64,000 bases of DNA from Rhinopomastus cyanomelas (Eukaryota; Chordata; Aves; Bucerotiformes; Rhinopomastidae), in the NCBI GenBank assembly GCA_013400115.1, contig VXBP01000359.1:248001-312000 (forward strand). The letters are read 5' to 3'. The position numbers and the translations under genes are program-made. Positions within the stretch are counted from its first letter, which is position 1. Every line of letters begins with the position of its first letter. This document shows positions 52,768 to 64,000 of this stretch, one piece after another. The notes beneath the pieces were generated by a model. The model saw only the letters and a list, made by a program, of their open reading frames with translations. It did not search any database and was not told the origin of the DNA.

Positions 52768-55649
52768 TACAGTACAGATTTCACCATTGCTCTTCTCTCC
52801 CTATTTTGAAGTTGTTGTCGAAAGGCAGGGACTGTGTAGACATGTTTGTATCTGGAGTTAGGGAGAAGTGGAGAAAAGCAGCAATGCCATGCAATTGTTC
52901 TGAAGCTTGCCAAGGACCATTTTTTTATTGCAACACACTTGAACAGAAAAGTGAACCTCTCCTGCTATGACTAGTTTTGTCATTAAGTAAATGCTTTTGG
53001 CTTTAGGTTTTAAAACTGAAACAGGAATAATTTGTTTCCTCTCCCACATAGCAACTGAAAGCAGGATGAACATTACTAATCAAGTCATTCTCATTTTCAC
53101 CCTTACAACTTCACTCTTTCCTGTAAGTACCTTCAGTTACCTGTAATACAAGGGATTTGGAATCACCGGAGAGAACCGGATAAACAGTCACACATGTCGC
53201 CTTCTCCTCTCACTTCATCTCTACTAATGAAGGTGGCAGTGATTTTACTTTTACTCCTCTGAAGATTATCCTCTGCTGCACAACCCTTCTGGTGGAAACT
53301 GAAATACTGGAGCTGACTGTCGTTAGTTAAAAGTGAATTTTAGTTAGGTTATTTTTCAGACCATTTAAAGGAGTCAGGGAAGAACCACCTCCTTGCATTC
53401 AGGTGAACCTAATGCTCATTTTCTCTTACGATTTTAAGGCGCTGCAGATTATAACTTGGCAACAGTAATGGAAGTAAATGAGTGGGATAGACAATAAAAT
53501 TCTTAATTGTTCCACGTTTTGGGGCGGTAGGCTTGATCATGTGGTTGTTTATTACCTGTTTGCTTTAACAGTCACTAGCGGGAGGAGAGGCATCCATGGT
53601 TTATAAACCACTTGCAGCAAAGCAAGGTTATTACACTGCCTTCTGCGGAGAGTATGCCACAGTTAGATTCAAAAGCCAGGGAGTATAGTTGGAAATGGAT
53701 TCCTCATCCTTGTATTTTTTGGCCACCCAATGAGGAGCTCTCACAGCAGACCCTCCTGTGAAAAGTGTGAGTGCAGGACTTTGTGTGTTGCCTTTGGAGC
53801 CTAGGAGGGCTTCAGAGGGACTGAACTCAAGTGGAACTGAGGGTTGGGAGGTGTGGAGGGAGGCAGAATCATCTTTGGAGGACAGTGGTAGGAGAAACTC
53901 AGCTTCCCCTGATGCTGTAGGAATTTGCAGTGTCTAGTTCAGTGTCAAGGCTCGGTTGTAAGATTAGAACTAGATGTGTGTCTGGATCTGGGTGGAGCAA
54001 CACTAGTTTTGCTCAAGTCAGGGGTCCAGCTACGGTGACGCATCTGCCTTTTCGAAATAGTGTTTTCTGTGTTGATTACATCAATTAGCAGTTGGCTTCC
54101 TCCTGTGGTCTGCCCAGTCTGGAATCTACCAGCTATCAGCAAGTCGTGCAGAAAGTCTGGTGAGATTGGGACTTCTGGAGAAACTATGCACAATCTTTTG
54201 CTTCTGTATTTGTTTAAAATGTATAGAATTACTCTATAATTATATACCTCATGTTATAAGGACATTGAAGTACAGGGAACAATTTTTAATTGTTACTACA
54301 AGGGGTTTTCCTGCTGAAAATCATCTACAGGACAACACACATAAAATTGCAAGCCTTGCTAATGACAATCAATGAGAAAAATTAACAAATCATTGAGTGC
54401 TTTGACTTTGTGCAGCTCTTTCCATGCTTTACAGCCTTTAGCAGAGAGCCAGATTTAAGTAGTGGCTTGGGTTGTGACCATGAAAGAAGTGGGGTGAGAA
54501 ATGCTTTTGATGTTGTCTGCACTGCAGCTAACATCAGCATTTAATGCACAGTCTAAGGCAAAGTATCAGAGAAGTTACGGAAGCAGTGAGTTCCAGGTGT
54601 AGACCGTGTTATATTCAGGATTACTGCAAATTAGGAAACGAAAACAAATCAGGCACATTACAGTACTTCAACCAAGAAGTAACCAAAGTGTCCATCAGGA
54701 TTTCCTCATGCTCCTTGAACAAGATAAAGTGAATTTAATGAGTGACTTCAGGGAGTAATGGGATAGTTACATCCTGAAAGTGAAGGAAGATGAATTCAGA
54801 ATGTGGAATTATACCAGAGTTGTAAGAATTAACAATCAGCTGCATAAAAAAAAGAATCACCTGCAGTGGATGAAGAGACCATTAGTTCTTTGAAATTGTC
54901 TGGTATCTAAGATGACTGTTAATAAGGAGACCTTAGCAGAAGAGAAATGAGGGGGATTTCTGAACTGCAGAAAACCAAGTCTGGTTTCCTACACTTTTTT
55001 TGCACTTGAATCGCTGTGTGTCTCTCAAACACTTCGCACGCGTGCGTTCCTCTTGTACTGCAACCTTCTTTTCCAGTTCCCTGCAGCCCGACCGATCCAC
55101 CCTGCAGCTCCCCTCAGCCAGTGTCCCCAGTTGTCCCCTTCCTCTGTGGTCCTGGCAGCTGCCTGCCTCCCGCCGCAGTTCTCTGCAGTGTTTTGGTCCA
55201 TCCGCTCAAGGGTACCTGTGCATCAACTGACAGGGTAGCAGTGTCTGACAAAGATGAACAGTCTTGTCTTCCCTTTGACAGGATATAACAACATCTCTTT
55301 CCTCTACCCAGATGTCAAGCTTAGTTAAAACTGATCAGGCAGCTGCTAAAAATACAGCAAGTATCTGGGGAAGAGTTACAGCCCAGGAGCATGTGGTGTC
55401 ACCTGGATCAAATCCTGGCCTCTACCTTTTGCTAGAGGAAACACTGATTCATATTGCTGGGTCCAAGCAGAATGTCAAACCTTCAAGGCCCTCAACCAGG
55501 AAAATGAAAAAGCAAGTTCTGGCTCCACCAACATTACACTGGGCACCCCGTGTCCCCAGAAGCATTGCTAGGAACCCCCTGGGGCTCAGGCAGCAGCAGG
55601 AGATATGCAGAACTGCAATCGCATTGTACCCACTGACAGATAAAAGTTG
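52768..55649. other. Unique non-coding DNA
   Basis: No exon or repeat family recognised. About 55020-55230 is pyrimidine-rich with higher G+C and several CpG ('tcgcacgcgtgcg', 'cccgaccgatcc', 'cctcccgccgcagttc'), giving three overlapping open frames. It is too short for a CpG island and shows no protein I recognise. Confidence 0.45.
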
Positions 55650-56042
55650 TGAGGGAGCTGGAGTTGATCAGCCTGGAGAAGACAAGGCTCCAGGGGTTCT
55701 GATAGCAACTTGCCAGTACCTGAAGGGTGCTAAAAGAAGGCTGGAGAGGGACTGTTTAGCAAGGCCCAGAGTGATAGGATAAAGGGCAACAGCATAAAAT
55801 GAGAGAAGGGGAAATTTAAATTGGATATTAGGAAGAAGTTCTTCAGGAGGAGGGGAGTTGAACACTGGAACAGGTTGCCCAGGCAGGGAGTTGAGGCCCC
55901 ATCCCTGCATAATATTCAAGGGGAGGCTGGACAAGGCTCTGGGCAACCTGATCTAGCTGAGGATGTCCCTGCTCACTGCAGTGGAGTTGGACCGGATGAC
56001 CTTTGAAGGTTCATTTCCAAACTAGGCAGTTCTACAGTTCTG
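55650..56042 (+). mobile_element. CR1: CR1 LINE, 3' fragment (older subfamily)
   Basis: Starts 'gagggagctggagttgatca', 'gcctggagaagacaaggctc', then 'ttgccagtacctgaagggtg', 'aatttaaattggatattagg', 'cactggaacaggttgcccag', 'tctgggcaacctgatctagc', 'tgaggatgtccctgctcact', 'gtggagttggaccggatgac' and a worn tail 'cagttctacagttctgg'. The TGCTCACTGCAG-GAGTTGGACC 3' UTR marks a subfamily different from the young CR1s here. Confidence 0.94.
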
Positions 56043-57340
56043 GACCCTGGTACTTTTGAAAACCATTCGTATCACCACGTGATGTTGATCTCTGGTAAGA
56101 GAACGAGAGTGTATCCTCTGCTTTTCCTCAGTCAGGCTCCTTCATGAATACATGTTGCCCGGTCTGAGGGAAGGATTACCGCCACGTGTGTGTGTTTGCC
56201 ACAGCTCAGCGTGTCCCCCGAGACTTGTGAATTCCCTGCAGACAGAGCTATGTGACTTGGTGTGAAGTTTGGGTTTACAGTATCATTTTCAAGAGAGCAT
56301 CATTGGCTCTGGAACGTAGACTCAGAATGACCGGGCAGACCCAGCTGTGTGGATAAGGCTGATCTGAGCAATATAGCAAACCTAATTTCTGCAAAATCTT
56401 TTGTCAGCAGAGGTGTTTTCTTGTGCAAATCCAGAACTGGTTAAAAAATAGAAACAAAGGATAGACATAAATGCTAAATTTCCATGCTGGAAGGAGGTTA
56501 TTAATGAGGTCTCACAGGGCTGTGCGCTAAACTTTGAGTTGTGTATTTAGAGTGAGTTTCTCTGACAAAGTTTTCTTGATGCAAATTTATGCAGGACAAT
56601 TTAATCTACAGCAGTCATGGAAAAGTTACAGGAGGATCACTTGATATTGAGTTATTGGGCAATTAATTCAAAGTATTGTTTATAGAGAGGAAAGCAATTC
56701 TAACTTTACTTCTGTTGTTATAGGCTCCAAATTAAGCGTTGCCACTCACGAAAGACATCTTGCAGTCATTGAAAATTGTTCTCTTAAGACATCAGGTTAG
56801 TGCTGATTTGCTGCCAAAACACTAAGTAGAACATTAGGAATTGCTAGGAAATCAAAAGAGACCACAACAGAAAATACCCATATGAGGGAAGATTAAGTAA
56901 ACAAGGACAGCTACACAACTTGGAGAAGTTACTTGGGGAAAAACCAACTTCTGCATCAGGGCTCATTAATGCTCTGATCTAGGGATTTTTATCTGTTTGC
57001 TGTAATCAGACAGATGTCTTGGAATTTTCCTGTAAGTGAAAGAGAAACTCGGATAAATCAAAACTCAGACAAATTAGTGTGGGGTGACAAAGCAAGGAAC
57101 AGGGACATCTTACCTCTTTTTGGCTATCAGCTGACTTCTGACTTTGTGTGAACAGTTAAAGACTTCTTTTTTAATTTGTGAAGCACAGCCCCACTGACAG
57201 CCAGCGTTTCTGCTCTCCAGACTGTGAAACTAGACCTGGTATCCCCTGAGGGCTTGATTTTCATCAATTATTGTTTTCCTCATGCTGGTATGATTTACAT
57301 TTTAACACTTGGAAATTTGCTGCCTTTCTTCCCAAGTGGT
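56043..57340. other. Unique non-coding DNA, no feature seen
   Basis: No exon, RNA gene or repeat recognised. Confidence 0.5.
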
Positions 57341-57368
57341 AAGTTTCAAATTTTAAAATTTGAAACTT
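57341..57368. repeat. Perfect 28-bp AT-rich palindrome
   Basis: aagtttcaaatttt is followed without spacer by its exact reverse complement aaaatttgaaactt. The flanking bases (T and T) do not pair. Immediately downstream a second, imperfect inverted repeat is visible (aaattaacttt ... aaagttatttaattt). The whole ~75 bases could extrude as hairpins. Confidence 0.92.
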
Positions 57369-57461
57369 TTAAATTAACTTTATAAATTGAAAAGTTATTT
57401 AATTTCAAAATTGGTGAATCCCACGTTCTGTTCCTCCAAGGTAGCTAAAAGCTCTTTATCA

Positions 57462-57503
57462 GAAACATAGAATGGTCTGGATTGGAAGGGACTTTAAAGA
57501 TTC
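57462..57503 (-). mobile_element. CR1: CR1 LINE, minimal 3' tip, minus strand
   Basis: About 40 bases of reversed tail: 'gaaacatagaatggtctgga', 'ttggaagggactttaaagat', after which similarity stops. A very short 5'-truncated insertion. Confidence 0.75.
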
Positions 57504-60500
57504 GTTTGTTTTTCTAAATGCGGAGGGGAAAAAATGTTGTTGGGGTTTTTTTTCTGGCTCTGTAAGGACTATTGCCTTAAATTTTACAGCATGAGTCCAG
57601 AAGGTTCTGGTTTTCTGTTGCACAGAGTTAAATAATGAGAAAAAAATGCCAAGTTTCAGGTATGGAGGCTTTGACCCACTTACTTACATGGCAAATAATC
57701 ACCTCTAAAAATATTCCTAACCTTTCTTTAAAGTTAGTTTAAAGCATTTGATGTATAAAGTGAAGCACTCATTGTAGCAAGGTCCCTTATTCCCTTTCCT
57801 TCTTAGCAGCAGATTTTATTTTAAAAGCCCCATACCTTTTTCCTCCTTTCTCAGTCACACCAGCACTGGTATTATTTGCTCTTTACTGAGGAAAAAGGAA
57901 GAAAACTTGATAGCAGCTTATGTCTGCTGTTTCTGCTAAAATGTGGTGGTGTTTCCTTGAGGGTGAGACAACTGCTTGCAAAAGAGGAGAGGAGAGCAGC
58001 ACAGACTGTAAATACAACTGTTTGTGATCTGCTTGCAGCTCTCCTGGTAGAAGTGAGGAGCCAAGGGCATCCTCTCACTCACCACTGCAGGAGGGACCTG
58101 CTGGTAGGGCTGAGGAATGAGGCAGCCAGGAGACATTCTGTTCCTCAGGAAGAAATCCTTCCTGACACCGCTGAGGCCTCACCGGTATTTTTCCAGCACT
58201 AGCAGAGTGCTGATGCTGTCAGCCTTCCCTGACATCACATGCACATGAAAACCTTGCTCTTTACCTCTTATTACTGCACTAGCAAATGCAGTTATCCTGT
58301 GAAATGTCACCACTACCAGTTTGCAGTACTGGCAGGGTGGGTTTATGCTCTGTCTTCATTTGGAAAACCCTTTGCTGGCACATATATAGTTCTCTCCATA
58401 AAGTAATCGGAATAAAACAGAGCAGTTTGATCCACAGGGCTCTGTCTAGCTGTCAGTGCAGAGAGCGCTGTGGTCCACGTGCACCTCAGTCATGATCCTC
58501 CTCCATGTGGTCATAAAATGACTCAACCCCTAGTGTGACCAGGGCATTGGGCTCCTTGTGTGAAACACTTATACCCTTAGTGACCCCAGAGCTCTTGTTT
58601 GATAATGTAGAAAGTAAAATGTAGGGGGGGGAAGGCTTTAAAGTGTGTTTGCCACAAAGGATTAAGCTGTGGTGGATTGAAACCACAATTAAACAGGAGG
58701 AAAAGCAGCCAGGTCTCAGTGACATCTTGCGTAGGAGTTACCAGACAATGGGTAGCTTAGGGAAAACGAGAGGGGTTTATTAAACCTATAACTATAGAAA
58801 GTTGAAAAAGGTTAAGCAAGTCAGTGCATATAAACCACAAACTCCATCACAATGCCATCAGATATTCTGAGAAAAATACAATGGGAGATTACTACCATAT
58901 TGGTCCTTGGGTTTTTACATTAGAGACATGGGAAAATCAAGTCGATCAAGATAGAGATGGAGCCACGCTGTCGTCTTTTGTTTTGAGAGGCTTGTCAGGT
59001 CCTGCCATGAGTGGCACGACCTGATCTGCAGATGCTGGACCCTCAGCCATTCCAGACTGGCAAACTCTTCAATTCTTCAGCATAGGTTGTCTGGCAAAAT
59101 GCTGATTGAACAGGCCTGATTCCTCAGAGCCTGAACTGCATCCTCGATGGAGAAACATGCATTTTAAAAAGAAACCAGTCTCTTTTCTTACCAAAGGTTT
59201 AAGGATAGTCAAGGCCTTCTGTTTCTCTCAGAACAGACAGTTCAGCTAAGCACGAAGGAATTCTCAGCTGCCTCTCCTGAGGCTACTTCTCTCCCCAATT
59301 CTTGAGCATCCCCAGTTTTTCTCAGCAGCAGAAATGACAAAATGACAGACAGTTTCTCTCCTGCTGATCAGTGGCTTAAACTGGCAGAGGTTCCATGGCC
59401 GGTCACATGGCAAACACGTAATGGTGGTGACCACGTGGCCGCCCATACATCGAGCATACAGCGGTGGCTACTGGATGGCTGCATCAGCAGGGATCTCCCA
59501 TTGCAGCAAACACAACTGATAGTTCCCCTCCAAGGGCTCTTTTTCTTTCCCTTCCTCCCACTTCAGTTTACAGGGGAAAGGGGAATATTTCAGCTCACTA
59601 CTGCCTTGCTTGCTGCAGCTCTGGCTTGGTCCATATGGGGAGGAATTGGCACTGATGGTTCTTGCTGCACCTGCCTGCTTTGGAAGGTGAGCTGGGGGAG
59701 GTCTTTCCATCAGCATGGCACAGAAGCCAGTCTGTGGCTCTGCCCACATGCTCTGCTGGCACCAGGGCCTGCCATTCCTGCTCAGGGGCCAGGCAGGGTG
59801 AGGGTCTGCTTCTTGGCCTGCCCCCAACCCTGGCCAGAAGGGGCCCAGGAGGCAGCCACTGCTGGGCTGAGCAATCAGCCCTCTCCTATAGTCTTACCTT
59901 TTGCTGGCCTCTCCCAGAGCCCTAGAAGAATTGTCTTAAAGCGAAATGCACATTTTTCTTCATGAAAAGCACAACTCTATACATCTGAAAATTTGGGTAG
60001 TTTTCAAACCATAACATAAGCAAAGGCTGATTTGCCAAGATGGGAATGGGTGAAGGGGTTACAGCAACACTTAGAGGCAGTGAAGAAAACGTAGGGAAAT
60101 CATGTAAAACTAGAACAACTCTAGAGGAATAATAGCATGTAGGAAGTCACAATGAGTAGAAAACACTGGTTTGGGGGTTGGGGATTTTTTTTTTTCCCAT
60201 TTCAAACCCAAGAAAACTGGATGGGGAAGCAGGTACACCAAAGGCTCATTTTTACTGCATAATCTCTCCAATAAAAAAAAAAAACCACCAAATGACCCAC
60301 TCATAGTCTCCACATCCACACGTAAGAACTCACTGTTCCAGCCAAACCTGAAGGATGTCTAATCTCTTTATTCCTGGATCCATTGAGTCTGTGATTGTGG
60401 ATTAATGGAGTGAGCATAAAGCAGACACAGAGCCCCTGGCTTCATGCAGAATCTATTCTGCTTCATCTTGTCGTGCCGACATCCTCAACTCCTTGCTAAC

Positions 60501-62292
60501 ATCAACTCCGTAATTGCCTCTTTGACTACTGAATGGTCATTATGGCACATGGCTCATATCTTCTCTACCACCAGATTTTAAGACAGAGATAAATTTATAA
60601 TGAAGCTCTTAGAGCAGCATCATAACAGTTTGCTGCTTTAATAAATATCACGTTAGTCTAAATAGGGATGAATAAATACACTAAAATACCACTTTCAGCA
60701 ATTCTGAAATAAAACTAGAGAGGACCATTTTTTCTGTGCCAGGTCTGTTTAAATGCCTGTGCCAAATGCAAAGCTTAATAATACAGCCTGAAAATGCAAA
60801 TCGTGGCAAACCCAACCAAATGATGCTACATAAGTGACTTTTTTTGGATCCTAGACGCTGGTAAAAGTGAATTCTAGCAATAGGATAGATGCTAATATCA
60901 TAATACATTATGTTTATATTAGTTACAATAAACAAATTTCAGGTTTAAGAAGAAATATGTCAGTAAAGTTATTGCCAGTTTTAATGCATTTACTATTACT
61001 TGCCTCAGACTCAGATTAATAAATGAATTGTAGTAAAACCACGGGGTGCACATCAGTTGGAACATAAAAGGTAGCGACTGCACATCCTTGAAACCGGTGC
61101 CTGCCTCACCCTAATGCTATCAATACCTCAACGTGAGCAACGTGACAGAGTGAGTTATTACCCATCATACTCAAATAACAAAAAATTCCTAGGCTGATAC
61201 CCATTTTGAACCTCATTTATATTCAGCAACCTCTTGAATTTATATTGTTTGGGCTGACCTCTGTTAGTACTCGGGCTAGTAAGTTTAATGGCAGTAATGT
61301 TGCCGAAACAATACGTTTTAAGTGACTATTAGAGAACATTCATCAGAAAGTTAATGCAGAACTTGGAAGCCTGAGTGGTCACAGTGGAAGTCTGCTGCCA
61401 AGAACTTGCCTCACCCAGAGGAGAATCAGAAACAATAGGATGAATATCAGAGACTCATAATGTGCACTGTTGGTGTCCAATTAATAGACTGAAATTGGAG
61501 AGACTTTGGCAGATAAGGCAGGGATGAATAAATTATGGACTTGCAACCTGCCAACAGACAAAGATGCAGAAATTGTTAGTTTCCCACTCCAAAACATCCA
61601 TGTAGTATTTTTAATCAAACAGCCTTCACAGAGGTGTCTCATGTCCCAGAGAGCCTTCCCAGCTGCAGTTGGAACAACTGCGACCAACCCAACCCCAAGG
61701 CTGCCCTTCATTTAAAGCCAATTTTGTCCGCCCAAAGTCTCCCATCTGTAAAATGAAGTTGTGCAGGTCACTGTGCTCTTGATCAGATCTCCGAGGACAG
61801 TTGTCAGCCAGCACCACAAGTAGCTTTCACAGTGATTCGTGTTGTCAGTCTTGGTAAAAGGACTGATGAATATGCAGACGCAAGACCTCTATTAATTGTC
61901 CTTCTTGGGCTACCTTGGCAATAGGATGGCAGCTCTCCTCTGCACCAGGGCACAGTGGCCTCCGTCTCACCTCATGCTTGTGCTGCCAGGTACTTGCTCT
62001 CCGAGTAGGGATGTGGATGCCCAGGGATTTTCTGTGAGGTTGTGTAGTAGCAGGTCCAGGGAAGAAGATCAGAAAAAGGAAAAAGTAAACGATGACTTTT
62101 GTTAGCAGACTGAAATGTCAGCTTTATAGACATGCAGGAATTTCTTTACAAAAAGAAATTTAAGGAAACCCCCACAGATTTGACAAAGACTCTGTGGTTA
62201 ATCAAACTGAAGTGTAAGTAGAACACGCAGGGTGACATTTGCAAATGTGCAAAACAGCACAGAACAGTCTTTGGTAGGTGCTTCTGGACAGG
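57504..62292. other. Unique DNA with a GC-rich, CpG-poor segment
   Basis: No CR1 over 4.8 kb. A G8 run lies near 58624. About 59400-59930 is richer in G+C than the surroundings and holds the longest non-CR1 open frame of the window (59342-59965, 207 codons, plus), overlapped by open frames on both strands; it has low-complexity composition and no domain I know. About 60580-61330 is AT-rich and may hold conserved non-coding sequence. No exon recognised. Confidence 0.4.
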
Positions 62293-62468
62293 ACCTCCAG
62301 GCTGCCCAGGGATGGGGTAGAATCACTATCCCTGGATGTGTTTAAAAATCGTGGAGACCTGGGGCTCAGGGATAAGGTTTAGTGGTGGGTTGGAACAGTT
62401 GGGTTAATGCTTTGACTTGATGATCTTGAAGGTCTTTTCCTACCTAAACAATTCTGTGATTCTATGAT
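62293..62468 (+). mobile_element. CR1: CR1 LINE, 3' fragment (old)
   Basis: Starts 'ctccaggctgcccagggatg', then 'actatccctggatgtgttta', 'tttagtggtgggttggaaca', 'ctttgacttgatgatcttga', 'aggtcttttcctacctaaac' and the tail 'aattctgtgattctatgatt'. The upstream ORF2 part is missing. Confidence 0.93.
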
Positions 62469-64000
62469 TTTTACTTCTATTCTGTATAGATGTATAACCT
62501 GCATCCTGTTGATGCTGACTGTAAAATGTTGCAGTGGGGAAACACAGGCTGAAAATGAAAAGGCTCTTTATTCTTGTATGGTATAAAAATTACTGTGCAG
62601 TCTGGGATCATCACCAAAAATGCTATAATGGCTTTTCACTCTGGTTCCAGGGGTCAGTAATCACACCCTCTCTTTTTTCTTAATGCAATTTGTAAACGAC
62701 TCCACCTCCTACTGCTGACATGCCACTTGTCCCTGCAGCACTAATGCTGCCATGCTGATGGTTCAGATTTTCTAGAAGTGGCCTTAACTCTTAGTGATTG
62801 ACAGGAATTGCTGAGTTCCAGGAATGCCAGATCAGCCTAGAAGGATGTAGAAGAAAAGAGATGCAGTAGAAAACTCTTGAGGGAAGGCAGAGAGAAAGGA
62901 AAGGGTGCTCTGCTGCTCAAATTTGTCTCAGCACCAAAATCCATTTGGAAGGAATTTCTGTCACTCTCATTCAAAGTTACCATGCAGATAAAGCCCATGG
63001 AATCTATCCAGCAACAGAATGCACTCACCTGTAATAGGTTGAGATAGATCTTATGTTGTGCTTCTGAAAGTGAAAATATTTTGTGGAAGGAAAAGCACCC
63101 CAAAAGTGAATGAACATCTTGGTGTTAATACTCTAATGCTCAATAGAGCAGCGACGCTTTATACCCACTGACATTCAGTCTGTAAAATGCTAACGATCAC
63201 AGAAGATAGAAGGGAAGACAGGATCAGACCTGAAATGGTTTAGACCCTAAACCTGGTTTAATTCATGTTGGTAGGAAACCTTTTTCAGATTTCAGTGGAC
63301 CAAGCTAAGCTCCTGCCATAGTATGACATCTTGTATTCAGGAGCTGTACAATTCTCTTTCATCTCTCAGAATCTCCAAGTATCTATACTTTAAGACTGGG
63401 TAAGCTGATAGTTCTGTCTTGGGTCAGGGCACTCTGAGTTTGCTAAGGTGAGAACAGATCTGTATCAAATGACACTTATTGCCCTGATCTGTTTAATAAA
63501 CGTCTGTGCATAGAGAGAAGCAGGTTTATACCTCTCCAAAATCAAGAACAGGGTTAACGAAACAGGAAGAAACCAAACCCTTGCACTTTGTAAGCAGAGA
63601 TTTGTACGCCTGCAGTGTGACACATCTCGGGTATCACCTCTGAACCTACCTCTGTAGGTAAGGTAGGAGCTGTTCACACACCTGCAGTAGTTGGTGCTGG
63701 CTTGCAGTGCTGTGGGTTACGCCTGCACAGAAAGGTTAGCAGGGCAGCTTTTGCTTAGTTGTCACTGAGGGTTTGTCTCGGAACCGTAGTCCTACTTCCA
63801 CACTTGTCTGCTGCGTTTAATTGTTTGTTACTCAGAGGAGCACTTTTATCTAACTTAGGCCCTAAACATTTTAATATGCTGAGGGTTAACCACTGAAAAA
63901 GTTAAGTTTCTTTCTTAATGAAAAAGGAAACCTGTATCTGCTCCTCAGGAGGGCTTCCTCTCCAACAGCTAACATGTATTAGCAATTATCCTTCAGAGGG
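62469..64000. other. Unique non-coding DNA, no feature seen
   Basis: No exon, RNA gene or repeat recognised up to the end of the window. Confidence 0.5.

Noticed and set aside
55020..55230. CpG island or promoter
   Set aside because: Only ~200 bases with a handful of CpG; no TATA, initiator or first-exon signal.
55312..55782. 156-codon plus-strand frame
   Set aside because: Its last third is CR1 (from 55650) and the rest has no domain; chance read-through into the repeat.
58720..59000. Possible minus-strand retroviral LTR (an AATAAA at 58781-58776 on the minus strand)
   Set aside because: The TATA-like sequence nearby (58829-58834) reads on the plus strand, there is no clear TG...CA boundary pair, and I recognise no LTR family.
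59342..59965. 207-codon plus-strand open frame as a gene
   Set aside because: Low-complexity composition, open frames on the opposite strand too, no domain, signal or splice context I recognise; best explained by locally high G+C with few TAA/TAG triplets.
1..64000. Prokaryotic or phage features, CRISPR arrays, operons
   Set aside because: The sequence is vertebrate nuclear DNA; no spaced identical repeats, no ribosome-binding-site-led gene series.

Overview
This is eukaryotic, vertebrate, almost certainly avian, nuclear DNA. The evidence is the repeat content. At least 33 fragments of chicken-repeat-1 (CR1) LINEs lie on both strands, most ending in the bird-type CR1 tail (ATTCTRTG-like octamer repeats next to a GGATTGGA...TCCAATCC hairpin). 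There is also one solo LTR of the avian ERVL class. CR1-derived DNA covers roughly 11-12 kb by my hand tally, about 18 percent of the window. That is high for a bird and recalls CR1-rich lineages such as woodpeckers, hoopoes and hornbills, but the species call is only an inference.

I recognise no host protein-coding exon, CpG island or functional RNA gene. The window looks like intergenic DNA or the interior of very large introns. The long stretches between repeats are AT-rich, CpG-poor and broken by stops in all frames. Open frames longer than about 100 codons are mostly CR1 relics, or they lack any recognisable domain.

Layout: 0-5 kb, unique DNA with two old CR1 tails. 5.2-5.9 kb, an internally deleted CR1 whose reverse-transcriptase fragment runs in frame into the 3' end of ORF2. 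9.3-9.6 kb, a tail-to-tail CR1 pair. 13.4-14.0 kb, the solo ERVL LTR. 15.1-16.1 kb, three CR1 fragments in alternating orientation. 21.4-24.5 kb, a CR1 5' half on the minus strand with recognisable ORF1 (coiled coil plus SGNH-type esterase) and the ORF2 endonuclease but no RT. 25.3-25.7 kb, CR1 nested in CR1. 27.0-27.6 kb, a well-preserved young CR1 3' end. 31.8-33.1 kb, two old minus-strand CR1s. 35.3-35.8 kb, a tRNA-Ser-like pseudogene joined to a CR1 that itself holds a nested younger CR1. 41.9-43.9 kb, a second ORF1-bearing CR1 with a young CR1 nested in ORF1. 44.7-45.6 kb, an opposed CR1 pair. 50-62.5 kb, scattered older CR1 tails.

At least two CR1 age classes can be separated. Old copies, with ATTCTATG tails and worn sequence, serve as hosts. 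A younger group with the 3' UTR signature TGTCAGGGGGATTGGACTAG and TTCTGTGA tails has inserted into them. No gene network can be described. The most unusual items are the tRNA-Ser/CR1 chimera, the two CR1 5' halves lacking RT, the nested and tail-to-tail CR1 pairs, and a perfect 28-bp AT-rich palindrome.
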